Source of the DNA: Prolixibacteraceae bacterium
Lineage (GTDB): Bacteria > Bacteroidota > Bacteroidia > Bacteroidales > Prolixibacteraceae
Direction of reading: 5' to 3'
Length of the DNA stretch: 64,000 nucleotides
NCBI GenBank assembly: GCA_019163175.1
Contig: JAFLKN010000023.1
Span: 62,001-126,000 of the forward strand
In this document: positions 28,254-36,940 of the stretch, piece by piece
Numbering within the stretch: the first letter of the stretch is position 1
How the letters are laid out: each line of letters starts with the position of its first letter
Translations under genes and position numbers: made by a program
The notes under the pieces: model-generated
The model's input: the letters and a program-made list of their open reading frames with translations, nothing else
Told to the model about the DNA's origin: nothing
The model's database searches: none

Positions 28254-30620
28254 ATGAATGAAAATCAAGACAAAATCAATCAGCTTCTTGAACAACTGGA
28301 TTCTGTTTTAAAACGGCAGGAGTTATTTTCAGAAGAGATTGCGCAGTTGCAGAAAGAAATTCTCAAGCTAAAATCTGAAGGTAAACCTGAATTAGAATCA
28401 GTAATTGAGGAAAAGGAAATCGCCAAAATTATTCAGCAAAAAACTCCGGAAGTTATACTTGACGATAAAGAAAAGTTGTCTTTCGTGCCTAAGAAAGAAA
28501 AAGTTATGACTTCCCCTGTTTTTTCCAGGTCTGAAGTTAACAATCAAAAAAAAGCATCAAACCTTGAAAAATTTATCGGCGAAAATTTGATTAATAAGAT
28601 TGGTATCGTGATTACAATAATTGGCGTTGGTATAGGTGCCAAATATTCGATCGACCATCAGTTAATCAGTCCCTTAATGAGGATATTATTGGGATATTTA
28701 ATGGGTATTGGTCTACTCGCAACCGGATTAAAGCTGAAAGAAAAATACGAAAATTACAGTGCTGTTTTGGTGAGTGGTGCAATGTCAATTATGTACTTCA
28801 TTACCTATTTTGCCTACAGCTTTTATGATTTGATTCCGCAGGTTCCATCGTTTCTGCTTATGGTTGTTTTCACGGTTGCAACGGTATATGCCGCATTGAA
28901 ATACAACAAACAGGTAATCGCACACATCGGTTTGGTTGGAGCTTATGCCGTGCCGTTTCTGTTGAGCAAAGAATCAGGAAACGCAGCCGTTCTATTTAGC
29001 TACATGGCCATTATCAACATTGGAATTCTTATAATTTCGTTCCTAAAAGACTGGAACCCGCTCTACTATGTATCTTTTTTACTTTCATGGATTATTTATT
29101 TGAGCTGGCTGAATTTAAGCTACCAAAACGACGAACACTTTGGGCTTGGATTAGTTTTTGCCACAGTTTTCTTTACCATTTTTTACATCACTTTTTTGGC
29201 ATATAATCTTCGCGGAAAAGCCAACTTTGATGCTGAAGACCGCTTATTGTTACTTTCCAACTCGGGTGCATTTTTCGGAATTGGATACTACATACTTAGC
29301 CAACACGAAACCGGAACTAATTTTTCGGGTGCATTTGCGCTCGGTAACGCCCTCATTCACCTGATCGTAAGTTTACTAATTTACAGACAAAAACTAGCCG
29401 ATCGAACTTTATTCTATTTCGTTTCCGGATTGGTTATTGCATTCATCACAATTGCAATTCCGGTTCAGTTCGACGGGAAATGGGTAACTATTTTATGGGT
29501 ATTCGAAGCTGCACTTTTGTTTTGGATTGGCCTTACAAAAGCCGAACCTGTTTACGAAAAACTAGCCTATCCGCTAATGCTCATCGCCTCGTTAAGTCTT
29601 TTGCACGATTGGGCAACCGGCTACGAATTACTTGGTTCGAGACAGACTGGACTTCAGTTGATGCCAATTCTGAATCTTAACTTCTTGAATTCATTGCTGT
29701 TTATTTCCTCATTCGGATTTATTAATTTCCTAAACAGGAATAAAAACTATAAATCGGCCTTGATCATCAGAATCGAATTCAGGCAACTCATTGATTTTGT
29801 TTTACCTGCCATTTTTCTTACAGCAATTTACTTTGCTTTCCGACTCGAAATTGCGGCTTATTTTCAGCAGTTGTATCATGCTTCGTCCGTTGAAATTGAT
29901 CCTATAACAAAAACTTTCCAGAATAACAGGGAAATACTGTTCTTCAAATCACTTTGGCTATCGAATTATACGTTGTTGTTTCTGACGATTCTTTCTTATG
30001 TCAACATTTTAAGACTGAAACTGAAAGAATTGGCCTACATTAATTTATCGCTTAACGTTATAGCCATCCTGGTATTTTTGATCAACGACTTATTCATTCT
30101 CGGAGTTTTGCGACAAACTTATATGGAACAAACTCTTGCACATTATTATCCGAGAGGAGTTGTTTATATCACTTTCAGATATCTATCATTTGCCTTTGTA
30201 GCACTTATTCTTTATGCAACATACACTTCTATCAAACAATCCTTTCTAAGATACAGCTTCAGAATGAATTTTGACCTTTTGCTTCACGTTTCAATTCTTT
30301 GGATAGCCAGTGCCGAACTCATCAACTGGATGGATCTTTCAGGATCGGACGAATCGTACAAGCTTGGGTTAAGCATTCTTTGGGGAGTTTATTCCTTGCT
30401 CCTGATTTCATTGGGCATTTGGAAAAAGAAGAAACACCTGCGTATCGGTGCTATTGCATTGTTTGCAGTAACGCTAATTAAGCTTTTCGTTTACGACATT
30501 TCGCATCTCGATACAATTCCTAAAACAATCATTTTTATCTCCCTGGGAATTTTGTTACTGATAATCTCGTTCCTTTACAACAAGTACAAGCATATTATTT
30601 CTGAAGAACTGGAAAACTAG
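28254..30620 (+). CDS. DUF2339 multi-pass membrane protein
   Basis: 788 residues. Residues 1-60 form a charged coiled coil (INQLLEQLDSVLKRQELF), followed by a Lys/Glu linker and then about 20 hydrophobic segments to the C-terminus, starting with NLINKIGIVITIIGVGIGAKYSI. That opening is the signature of DUF2339. The function of the family is unknown; an inner-membrane location is clear. The stop is only 2 bp from the next gene, so they are probably co-transcribed. Confidence 0.85.
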   Translation: MNENQDKINQLLEQLDSVLKRQELFSEEIAQLQKEILKLKSEGKPELESVIEEKEIAKIIQQKTPEVILDDKEKLSFVPKKEKVMTSPVFSRSEVNNQKKASNLEKFIGENLINKIGIVITIIGVGIGAKYSIDHQLISPLMRILLGYLMGIGLLATGLKLKEKYENYSAVLVSGAMSIMYFITYFAYSFYDLIPQVPSFLLMVVFTVATVYAALKYNKQVIAHIGLVGAYAVPFLLSKESGNAAVLFSYMAIINIGILIISFLKDWNPLYYVSFLLSWIIYLSWLNLSYQNDEHFGLGLVFATVFFTIFYITFLAYNLRGKANFDAEDRLLLLSNSGAFFGIGYYILSQHETGTNFSGAFALGNALIHLIVSLLIYRQKLADRTLFYFVSGLVIAFITIAIPVQFDGKWVTILWVFEAALLFWIGLTKAEPVYEKLAYPLMLIASLSLLHDWATGYELLGSRQTGLQLMPILNLNFLNSLLFISSFGFINFLNRNKNYKSALIIRIEFRQLIDFVLPAIFLTAIYFAFRLEIAAYFQQLYHASSVEIDPITKTFQNNREILFFKSLWLSNYTLLFLTILSYVNILRLKLKELAYINLSLNVIAILVFLINDLFILGVLRQTYMEQTLAHYYPRGVVYITFRYLSFAFVALILYATYTSIKQSFLRYSFRMNFDLLLHVSILWIASAELINWMDLSGSDESYKLGLSILWGVYSLLLISLGIWKKKKHLRIGAIALFAVTLIKLFVYDISHLDTIPKTIIFISLGILLLIISFLYNKYKHIISEELEN

Positions 30621-30622
30621 CT

Positions 30623-31714
30623 ATGAATCAGTCTGAAATACCTACTATTCGGCTTCACAATCAGCAGATTGCTGCCACCAACCTTAAAACACCAAAAGAA
30701 CTGGTAGGTTGGATGGGCGCCATGCAGGCGCAGGATTACAACCAGGCAAAATGGGCAATTGGCGTGCGAATGCCCCATTTGACCGAAGCACAAATCGAAT
30801 CGGCATTTAATAAAGGAGAAATAATTCGAACCCATTTGATGCGTCCAACCTGGCATTTTGTTTCAGCCGACGACATTTACTGGATGTTGGAACTTACTGC
30901 CTCACAAATTAAATCAACCACCAAATCAAGACACAGGGATTTGGAACTTACTGAAGCTATTCTCAAACGGAGTCAGGAGCTTTTGGTTAAAACTCTGGAA
31001 GGCTACAAATCGCTTACACGCGAAGAATTGAGTACACAACTCAATCAGGCGGGAATAAAAACCGACGGGCAACGCATGCCGCATATTTTGATGGAAGCTG
31101 AAATAAATCAAATTATTTGTAGTGGCGCAATGCAGGGTAAAAAGCAAACTTTTGCTTTGCTTACAGAACGGGTACCGATAAAAAACACTTTGACTAAAGA
31201 TGAAGCATTGGCACTGCTTGCCAAAAAGTATTTTACAAGCCACGGACCGGCAACTTTATCAGATTTTGTATGGTGGTCGGGTTTACCGGTTACCAATGCC
31301 CGAAAAGCTTTGAAAATGAATAAATCTGAATTATTTTCGGGAACGATCGGTAATGAAACGTATTGGTTTGCTGAAACTGGTTTTAAACCATCTCCCCTAT
31401 CCGACTCTGTTTATTTGCTTCCGGCTTTTGACGAATACCTGATTAGCTATAAAGACCGAAGTGCCGCCATCACCATCGACCATCATAAAAAAGCCGTGTC
31501 AAACAATGGTATTTTCAGGCCAATTATTGTTGTGAACGGGCAAATCTCCGGACTTTGGAAACGAATCATAAGAAAAGACTCGGTATTGATTGAGCTTGAT
31601 CATTTCAGGCCACACAGCAAAAAAGAAGAAAAGTTAATCGAAAAAGCTACCGAAACATTTAGCCATTTTTCAGGAATGAAAACTGAACTGAAACTTAATA
31701 CAAAACCAGACTAA
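30623..31714 (+). CDS. AlkZ/YcaQ-like winged-helix DNA glycosylase family protein
   Basis: 363 residues of the winged helix DNA-binding (HTH_42) family, which includes the interstrand-crosslink glycosylases AlkZ and YcaQ. Landmarks are LVGWMGAMQAQDYNQAKWAIG, with the family's QxQ catalytic motif near residues 35-37; IIRTHLMRPTWHFV; FTSHGPATLSDFVWWSG; and FDEYLISYKDRS. Established members excise alkylated bases or unhook crosslinks. Whether this one does is inferred. It sits 2 bp after DUF2339 and 3 bp before a glycosidase gene, an odd partner for a repair gene. Confidence 0.8.
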   Translation: MNQSEIPTIRLHNQQIAATNLKTPKELVGWMGAMQAQDYNQAKWAIGVRMPHLTEAQIESAFNKGEIIRTHLMRPTWHFVSADDIYWMLELTASQIKSTTKSRHRDLELTEAILKRSQELLVKTLEGYKSLTREELSTQLNQAGIKTDGQRMPHILMEAEINQIICSGAMQGKKQTFALLTERVPIKNTLTKDEALALLAKKYFTSHGPATLSDFVWWSGLPVTNARKALKMNKSELFSGTIGNETYWFAETGFKPSPLSDSVYLLPAFDEYLISYKDRSAAITIDHHKKAVSNNGIFRPIIVVNGQISGLWKRIIRKDSVLIELDHFRPHSKKEEKLIEKATETFSHFSGMKTELKLNTKPD

Positions 31715-31717
31715 CCC

Positions 31718-33142
31718 ATGAAACATTATTTAATCCTAATCCTTTGTTTAATTTTCCTGAATGTTTCGGGAAACGCGCAAAACCTGCAATCAGGCAAGTA
31801 TAAAACCATTCAGGTTGAAGCACAGCGAAGGCTTTTCAACAGCGGCGATATAAAATACACTCCTTATGAATCTTTCGAAACACGAACTGTTGACCTGCTT
31901 TCAGGATATAAAACACCAAAAGAATTACCGGGAACTAGCAAATACGGCGGATGGCTGAGTCACCGAACAAATGCAACCGGATTTTTCTATGCCAAAAAGA
32001 TCAACGATCGCTGGTGGTGTGTCGATCCGGAAGGTTATTTGTACATCAATGTGGCCCTCAACAGCATTAATATGGGAAAATCGGAACGCAACGAAAAAGC
32101 GGTCAAGGAAAAATTTGGTACTCCTGAAAACTGGATTCAAAAAACAATTGGATTACTTCAGGAGAACGGGTTCAATTGCGCCGGATCGTGGTCGGATACC
32201 AAGGCCATTACCGAAGCCAACAAATCAGCAAAACGACCATTTGCTTATACCATCAACTGGAATTTTATGAGCAGTTACGGCCGTGAACGAGGCGGAACCT
32301 TTCAGCAAGCCGGACACATGGGCTATCCGAAAGATGCCATTTTCGTGTTCGATCCGGAGTTTGAAACTTTTTGTGACCGTCATGCCCGGCAATTACTGGC
32401 AACCAAAGACGATCCGAATCTATTTGGACATTTTTCCGACAATGAAATGCCATTCAAATTCAAGTCGCTCGATAATTTTCTGGCGCTGCCCGAAAACGAA
32501 GCAGGACATCAGGCCGCTGCAAAATGGTTGAAAGAAAAAGGAATCAGTAAAGAACAAATTACCGACCAGCACCGTGAGGCATTTATGGCTTTGGTAGGCG
32601 AAAAGTATTTTTCAATCGTTTCAAAAGCCATCAAAAAATACGACCCAAACCACCTATATATTGGTGCCAGATTTTACAGCGAGGAAAAAAATCGTGCTGA
32701 ATTTATGAGAACCGCCGGAAAATATCTCGACATCATTTCAAACAACTATTACGGAAAATGGACGCCCGACTCAAGCGATTTGGCCAATTGGGAAGAATGG
32801 ACTGGCAAGCCATTTCTGATCACCGAATATTACACCAAGGGCGAAGATTCGGGAATGCCCAACCAAAGTGGCGCTGGCTGGATTGTGCGCACACAGCGCG
32901 ATCGGGGACTTTTCTACCAGAATTACAATCTGGCTTTGCTTGAATCGAAAAACTGCGTGGGTTGGCATTATTTCAAATACCAGGACAATGATCCGACTGC
33001 CAAAGGCGTTGATCCGTCGAATATTGACGCGAACAAAGGCATCGTGAACAACGAATACGAATGGTGGAAACCCATGACTGACCTGATGAAGCAACTGAAT
33101 ACACAGGTTTATCCGTTAATTGAATACTTCGACAAGCATTAA
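31718..33142 (+). CDS. Secreted clan-A-like glycoside hydrolase (agarase-like)
   Basis: 474 residues with a signal peptide (MKHYLILILCLIFLNVSGNAQ). The body looks like a TIM-barrel glycosidase: NDRWWCVDPEGYLYINVALNS, ENGFNCAGSWSD, the probable acid/base in LFGHFSDNEMPF, LYIGARFYS, and the probable nucleophile Glu in PFLITEYYTKGED. These resemble beta-agarase (GH50/GH86-like) and related Bacteroidota enzymes, but I cannot fix the family. It is followed by a cupin and a pectate lyase, so a pectic or other acidic polysaccharide target is also possible. Confidence 0.65.
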   Translation: MKHYLILILCLIFLNVSGNAQNLQSGKYKTIQVEAQRRLFNSGDIKYTPYESFETRTVDLLSGYKTPKELPGTSKYGGWLSHRTNATGFFYAKKINDRWWCVDPEGYLYINVALNSINMGKSERNEKAVKEKFGTPENWIQKTIGLLQENGFNCAGSWSDTKAITEANKSAKRPFAYTINWNFMSSYGRERGGTFQQAGHMGYPKDAIFVFDPEFETFCDRHARQLLATKDDPNLFGHFSDNEMPFKFKSLDNFLALPENEAGHQAAAKWLKEKGISKEQITDQHREAFMALVGEKYFSIVSKAIKKYDPNHLYIGARFYSEEKNRAEFMRTAGKYLDIISNNYYGKWTPDSSDLANWEEWTGKPFLITEYYTKGEDSGMPNQSGAGWIVRTQRDRGLFYQNYNLALLESKNCVGWHYFKYQDNDPTAKGVDPSNIDANKGIVNNEYEWWKPMTDLMKQLNTQVYPLIEYFDKH

Positions 33143-33185
33143 ATCGTTTCTTTGGCATTAGTTTTAATATCTAAACCAACCAACT

Positions 33186-33629
33186 ATGAAGTCTTATTTT
33201 TTCCTCGTTATCATACTTTTACTGCCAAGCATCTTCTCATTTGCACAGGATCAGGCTCCGAAAAATCCTTCGGAAGAAAAAAAATACACTATCGAAAATT
33301 GTATCAATCAATTTGATACAGCAAAAACTGTTAAAACTTCGGTTGGATACCAGTATTGGTTTATCGCACAAAAATTTCTGGAAGACGGACTTACCGTAAA
33401 AATGAGTGTTGTCGCGCCACATCAGGCTACGCATGCGGCACACAAACACGAAGGCGACGAAATATTCTTCATTCTTGAAGGTACTGCACAATTTTCTATT
33501 AATGGAAAGACCACCAGTGGTGGTGCATATACCAGTTTTTATTGCCCTGTTGGCAGCGAACACGGCATCAGCAATGCAGGATCAACCGAGCTCAAATATT
33601 TGGTCATCCGGAAATACCCTGTCAATTAA
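33186..33629 (+). CDS. Secreted cupin-domain protein
   Basis: 147 residues with a signal peptide (MKSYFFLVIILLLPSIFSFAQ). A single cupin beta barrel contains the metal-site pattern HAAHKHEGDEIFFILEGTAQF (HxH...E) and the second motif PVGSEHGISNAG with the fourth ligand His. Small cupins near glycan-degrading genes often isomerise or bind sugar acids or degrade pectic fragments. It lies between the clan-A glycosidase and the PL10 lyase. Confidence 0.8.
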   Translation: MKSYFFLVIILLLPSIFSFAQDQAPKNPSEEKKYTIENCINQFDTAKTVKTSVGYQYWFIAQKFLEDGLTVKMSVVAPHQATHAAHKHEGDEIFFILEGTAQFSINGKTTSGGAYTSFYCPVGSEHGISNAGSTELKYLVIRKYPVN

Positions 33630-33639
33630 ACCAATCACA

Positions 33640-34725
33640 ATGAAAATATTCAAAATTGTTTTGCTGATTGTTTTTTGTGGAATATTTGGACGGACATCAC
33701 AAGCGCAAAAGCCAATTAATGAGCGTAGTTGGTCGTCGGTAGCCACCGGAATGCCCGATGAATGGTATGGTTCTGATGAATCGGTACAGGTAGCTGAAAA
33801 TGTTCTACTTTACCAACGCAATATTGGAGGATGGCCAAAAAATACCGCGTTTCATTTGCCACTTTCAGAAACCGAGAAAGCTAAAATTCTAAAAGAAAAA
33901 AGCAAAGAGGATGCTATTTTCGACAATGGCGCCACCACCACAGAAATGCGTTTTCTGGCCAAAATGTTCGCCAAAACAGGCACCGAAACTTATAAAACTG
34001 CGGTGGAAAAAGGACTTCGTTTCATTCTGAAAGCTCAATACGATAATGGCGGATGGCCCATGTTTTATCCGCTCAAAAAAGGTTATTACACGCACATTAC
34101 ATTTAACGATGATGCCCATGCCCGTTTGCTAAAACTTTTGAAAGAAATTAACGATCGGAAACCTTTATTTTCCTTCGTAACCGACGATAAACTGTTGACA
34201 GATTCGAAAAAAGCCTGGAAGAATGGGTTGGATATTATCCTGAAAACACAAATTATCGTCAACGGGAAACCTACCGTTTGGTGTGCCCAACACGACGAAA
34301 ACACATTTCTTCCGGCCAAAGCCCGTGCTTACGAATTGACTTCTTTCAGTGGTGCCGAATCTGTTGGACTGCTTGAAATCCTGATGGAAATTGATAATCC
34401 GTCACCTGAAATTATTCGTGCTGTTCAGGGTGGAATTGAATGGCTTGATGCACATCGACTAAAAAATACCCGCTGGGATACCTTCACAAATACTGAAGGA
34501 AAAAAAGACCGGCGAATTGTGACCGATCCTTTGGCAGGAGATATGTGGGCGCGCTTTTATGATCTGGAAACTGAACTTCCGTATGTATCCGACCGCGATG
34601 GAATAAAAAAAAGAACCCTCGAAGAAATCGGCTACGAACGCCGGAATGGTTACAGCTGGTACACCGATTCACCTCTAAAAGTGTTAAAAAAATATCCACA
34701 GTGGAAAGAAAAGTGGGTGAAATAG
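33640..34725 (+). CDS. Pectate lyase, PL10 family
   Basis: 361 residues from the ATG at 33640, where a signal peptide begins (MKIFKIVLLIVFCGIFGRTSQAQ). The frame is open further upstream but overlaps the cupin gene. PL10 landmarks are NIGGWPKN, IFDNGATTTEMRFLAKMF, AQYDNGGWPMFYPL followed by YYTHITFNDDAHARLL (Ca-binding and catalytic region), and PTVWCAQHDE. It cleaves polygalacturonate by beta-elimination, probably in the periplasm or outside. It starts 10 bp after the cupin gene, supporting a pectin-degradation operon with it. Confidence 0.9.
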   Translation: MKIFKIVLLIVFCGIFGRTSQAQKPINERSWSSVATGMPDEWYGSDESVQVAENVLLYQRNIGGWPKNTAFHLPLSETEKAKILKEKSKEDAIFDNGATTTEMRFLAKMFAKTGTETYKTAVEKGLRFILKAQYDNGGWPMFYPLKKGYYTHITFNDDAHARLLKLLKEINDRKPLFSFVTDDKLLTDSKKAWKNGLDIILKTQIIVNGKPTVWCAQHDENTFLPAKARAYELTSFSGAESVGLLEILMEIDNPSPEIIRAVQGGIEWLDAHRLKNTRWDTFTNTEGKKDRRIVTDPLAGDMWARFYDLETELPYVSDRDGIKKRTLEEIGYERRNGYSWYTDSPLKVLKKYPQWKEKWVK

Positions 34726-34825
34726 TTAGTTTTTAACTGCTACATGATTTGAGTTTACAGTCAGTTCGGAACTTTTTCTCAACCTATTGGTTTTAGTATT
34801 GTTCCAAACTTAACACAAGCAAGTT

Positions 34826-35257
34826 ATGTCACCAAATCCAATCGTTGTCGAGCAAATCTGCGAGGTACCGGTCGAAAAAATATGGCAAGCCATTACCGAC
34901 AAAAACGCCATGAAACAATGGTATTTTGATTTTCAGGAATTCAGGACCGAAATTGGTTTTGAATTTCGCTTTTGGGGCGGACCTGCTGAAGATCGTCAAT
35001 ACCTTCATATTTGCGAAATAGCCGAGGTTTTACCAAACAAGAAGCTCACTTACACTTGGCGCTACGATGGATATCCAGGCACCACTTTGGTTACATTTGA
35101 TTTATTTCAGGTTGCAAACCAAACTTGTGTAAGACTTACCCACGAAGGATTGGAAACCTTTCCGGCCGATCAACCTGATTTTGCACGCGAAAATTTTGTG
35201 AAAGGCTGGAACTGGCTTATTGGCAACTCACTCAAAGCGTATCTGGAACAAAATTAA
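34826..35257 (+). CDS. SRPBCC/AHSA1-domain protein
   Basis: 143 residues. The pattern VEQICEVPVEKIWQAITDKNAMKQWYFDF ... LTYTWRYDGYPGTTLVTFDL ... FVKGWNWLIGNSLKAYLE is that of the AHSA1-like SRPBCC hydrophobic-pocket proteins. The ligand is unknown. It is probably cytosolic. The following DoxX-like gene is 21 bp away, so the two may be co-expressed. Confidence 0.85.
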   Translation: MSPNPIVVEQICEVPVEKIWQAITDKNAMKQWYFDFQEFRTEIGFEFRFWGGPAEDRQYLHICEIAEVLPNKKLTYTWRYDGYPGTTLVTFDLFQVANQTCVRLTHEGLETFPADQPDFARENFVKGWNWLIGNSLKAYLEQN

Positions 35258-35278
35258 TCACTTCAAAAATTGTTTACT

Positions 35279-35656
35279 ATGAAAATTGCAGTTCTAATCG
35301 TCAGAATTCTTATGGGGCTTATGTTTGCATTTGCCTCAATTGTTGTACTTTTTAAGCTCGTACCACAACCCGAGCAAACCGGTAACGTTAAAATTTTTAT
35401 GGATGGAATGACTGCTTCAGTTTATTTGTTGACCACCGTTAAAGTAGTTGAACTTATTTGCGCTATTGCATTTCTCTCCGGAAGATTTGTTCCGCTTGCC
35501 ACAGTCGTTATCTTCCCAATCAATTTGAATATTTTTCTTTTTCATGTATTTCTTGAGCCACAAGGATTGCCTGTTGCAATTCTATTGTTGCTCGGAAACC
35601 TGTTTCTGGCATGGAATTACCGAGAAAAATATAAAGCAATGCTTGCAGCAAAATAG
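35279..35656 (+). CDS. DoxX-like small membrane protein
   Basis: 125 residues from the ATG at 35279 (an in-frame TTG at 35270 is less likely). Four hydrophobic helices (VRILMGLMFAFASIVVLF, VYLLTTVKVVELICAIAFL, VPLATVVIFPINLNIFLFHVF, LPVAILLLLGNLFLAW) match the DoxX-like family. The role is unknown. A strong terminator follows. Confidence 0.8.
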   Translation: MKIAVLIVRILMGLMFAFASIVVLFKLVPQPEQTGNVKIFMDGMTASVYLLTTVKVVELICAIAFLSGRFVPLATVVIFPINLNIFLFHVFLEPQGLPVAILLLLGNLFLAWNYREKYKAMLAAK

Positions 35657-35685
35657 TAGATACAAAACTAAACTGATGCTATCCA

Positions 35686-35737
35686 CAGGCAATTGATCAA
35701 CAAATAAAAATGATTGATCAATTGCCTGCTTTATTTT
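35686..35737 (+). terminator. Terminator after the DoxX-like gene
   Basis: A perfect 15-bp stem, CAGGCAATTGATCAA (35686-35700) with TTGATCAATTGCCTG (35714-35728), is followed by a T-rich stretch. Confidence 0.85.
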
Positions 35738-35805
35738 GAGGTAAATGATGGATTAAGTCAAAACAAATCCAAATTTTAGAAATGTTTCCGATGCGTAATC
35801 CATTC

Positions 35806-35813
35806 TAAATTTG
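35806..35813 (+). promoter_or_regulatory. Candidate -7 promoter element of the TlpA-like gene
   Basis: TAAATTTG matches TAnnTTTG and lies about 70 bp upstream of the ATG at 35882, after the previous terminator. Confidence 0.45.
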
Positions 35814-35881
35814 TAAATTCGTTACCTGTCAAAAATAAATTTCAAGAACAACAGATTTCACTAATAATCAAACCTTTAGTT

Positions 35882-36403
35882 ATGAACAGAAAACACCAGT
35901 TCGCAGTCCTGTTTTTTTTGATCTTTTCATGTGGATTTTGTTTTGCACAGGAAGAAACAACACTTGTAAAACTATCTGAGCAAATCCCGGTATTTGAATA
36001 TGAAAAAGCTCCTGGCATCATTCAAAGCATCAACGAGCTAAAAGGAAAAACGATTTTAGTTACATTTTTCGCAACATGGTGCGGGCCCTGCCGAAAAGAA
36101 TTACCGCATATTCAGTCAGATGTTTACAACAAATACAAGAAGAATCCGAACTTTGAATTACTTATTTTTGGTCGTGAGCATAGCTGGGAAGAAGTTGACA
36201 AGTTTAAGGCCGACAACAAGTTAACCATGCCCTTTTATCCCGATCCTGAACGTAAGATTTACTCGAAGTTCGCTGGTCAATACATCCCCCGAAACTTCCT
36301 GATTTCGCCAGAAGGCAAGGTGATTTACAGTTCAATTGGATTTGAAGAAAAAGAATTCGAATCACTCAAGGAGATGATAGAGAATCAGCTAAAAAAGAAA
36401 TAG
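35882..36403 (+). CDS. TlpA/ResA-like thiol-disulfide oxidoreductase
   Basis: 173 residues with a signal peptide (MNRKHQFAVLFFLIFSCGFCFAQ). The thioredoxin fold carries TFFATWCGPCRKELPHI with the CGPC redox pair, followed by a long AhpC/TSA-like section including YIPRNFLISPEGKVIYSSIG (cis-Pro region near IPR). It is likely periplasmic, reducing or oxidising disulfides. A strong bidirectional hairpin follows. Confidence 0.9.
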   Translation: MNRKHQFAVLFFLIFSCGFCFAQEETTLVKLSEQIPVFEYEKAPGIIQSINELKGKTILVTFFATWCGPCRKELPHIQSDVYNKYKKNPNFELLIFGREHSWEEVDKFKADNKLTMPFYPDPERKIYSKFAGQYIPRNFLISPEGKVIYSSIGFEEKEFESLKEMIENQLKKK

Positions 36404-36407
36404 TAAA

Positions 36408-36450
36408 ACAAAAAGCTCCGGAAAAATTGATATTTCCGGAGCTTTTTGTT
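36408..36450. terminator. Bidirectional terminator between the TlpA-like and RidA genes
   Basis: AAAAAGCTCCGGAAA (36410-36424) pairs with TTTCCGGAGCTTTTT (to about 36447), with A-run and T-run flanks between convergent genes. Confidence 0.85.
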
Positions 36451-36465
36451 TTATGCCATGTTGAA

Positions 36466-36843
36466 TTATTTAACTGCAATAGTTTCAATTTCAATCAGCG
36501 CACCCAACGGCAATTCCTTAACCGCGAAGGCCGCCCGAGCTGGGGCATTTTCAGCATAGAATCTGCCGTATACTTCATTCATTGCCTTGAAATTTACCAT
36601 ATCGCTGAGCAAACAGGTCGATTTTACTACATCACTGTAATTGTAGCCAGCTTCGTTTAAAATTGCACCTATATTCTTCAAAACCTGCTCGGTTTGCTCC
36701 TGAATTCCTCCTTCAACAATTTTCATCGTCAGGGGATCGAGAGGTATCTGGCCCGAAACATAAAGTGTTCCATTCACTTCTACTGCCTGACTATATGGAC
36801 CGATTGCAGCAGGTGCCTGATTGGTTTGTATGATTCGCTTCAT
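36466..36843 (-). CDS. RidA-family enamine/imine deaminase
   Basis: 125 residues from the ATG at 36843 (MKRIIQTNQAPAAIGPYSQ). Upstream in-frame sequence to 36921 is not conserved in type. Hallmarks are GPYSQAVEVNGTLYVSGQIPLDP, QTEQVLKNIGAILNEAGYNYSDVVKSTCLLSDM, and the catalytic Arg in PARAAFAVKELPLGALIEIE. It hydrolyses reactive 2-aminoacrylate-type enamines. It follows trxB on the minus strand with a hairpin in between. Confidence 0.93.
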   Translation of the reverse strand: MKRIIQTNQAPAAIGPYSQAVEVNGTLYVSGQIPLDPLTMKIVEGGIQEQTEQVLKNIGAILNEAGYNYSDVVKSTCLLSDMVNFKAMNEVYGRFYAENAPARAAFAVKELPLGALIEIETIAVK

Positions 36844-36883
36844 AGTTGAGAGATTGTAATTAATAATTCCAAAAATAAATAAA

Positions 36884-36918
36884 AAACCCGAGATTGAAGA
36901 TTTAAATCTATCCCGGGT
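36884..36918 (-). terminator. Weak terminator after trxB
   Basis: ACCCGAGATT and AATCTATCCCGGGT form a stem with two mismatches around 36900, with an A-run on the left (T-run in the minus-strand transcript). Confidence 0.45.
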
Positions 36919-36940
36919 CATAATATTGTTAGGGTACTAA

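Noticed and set aside
33406-33639. Upstream extension of the pectate lyase frame
   Set aside because: It overlaps the cupin gene in another frame, and the signal peptide starts at 33640.
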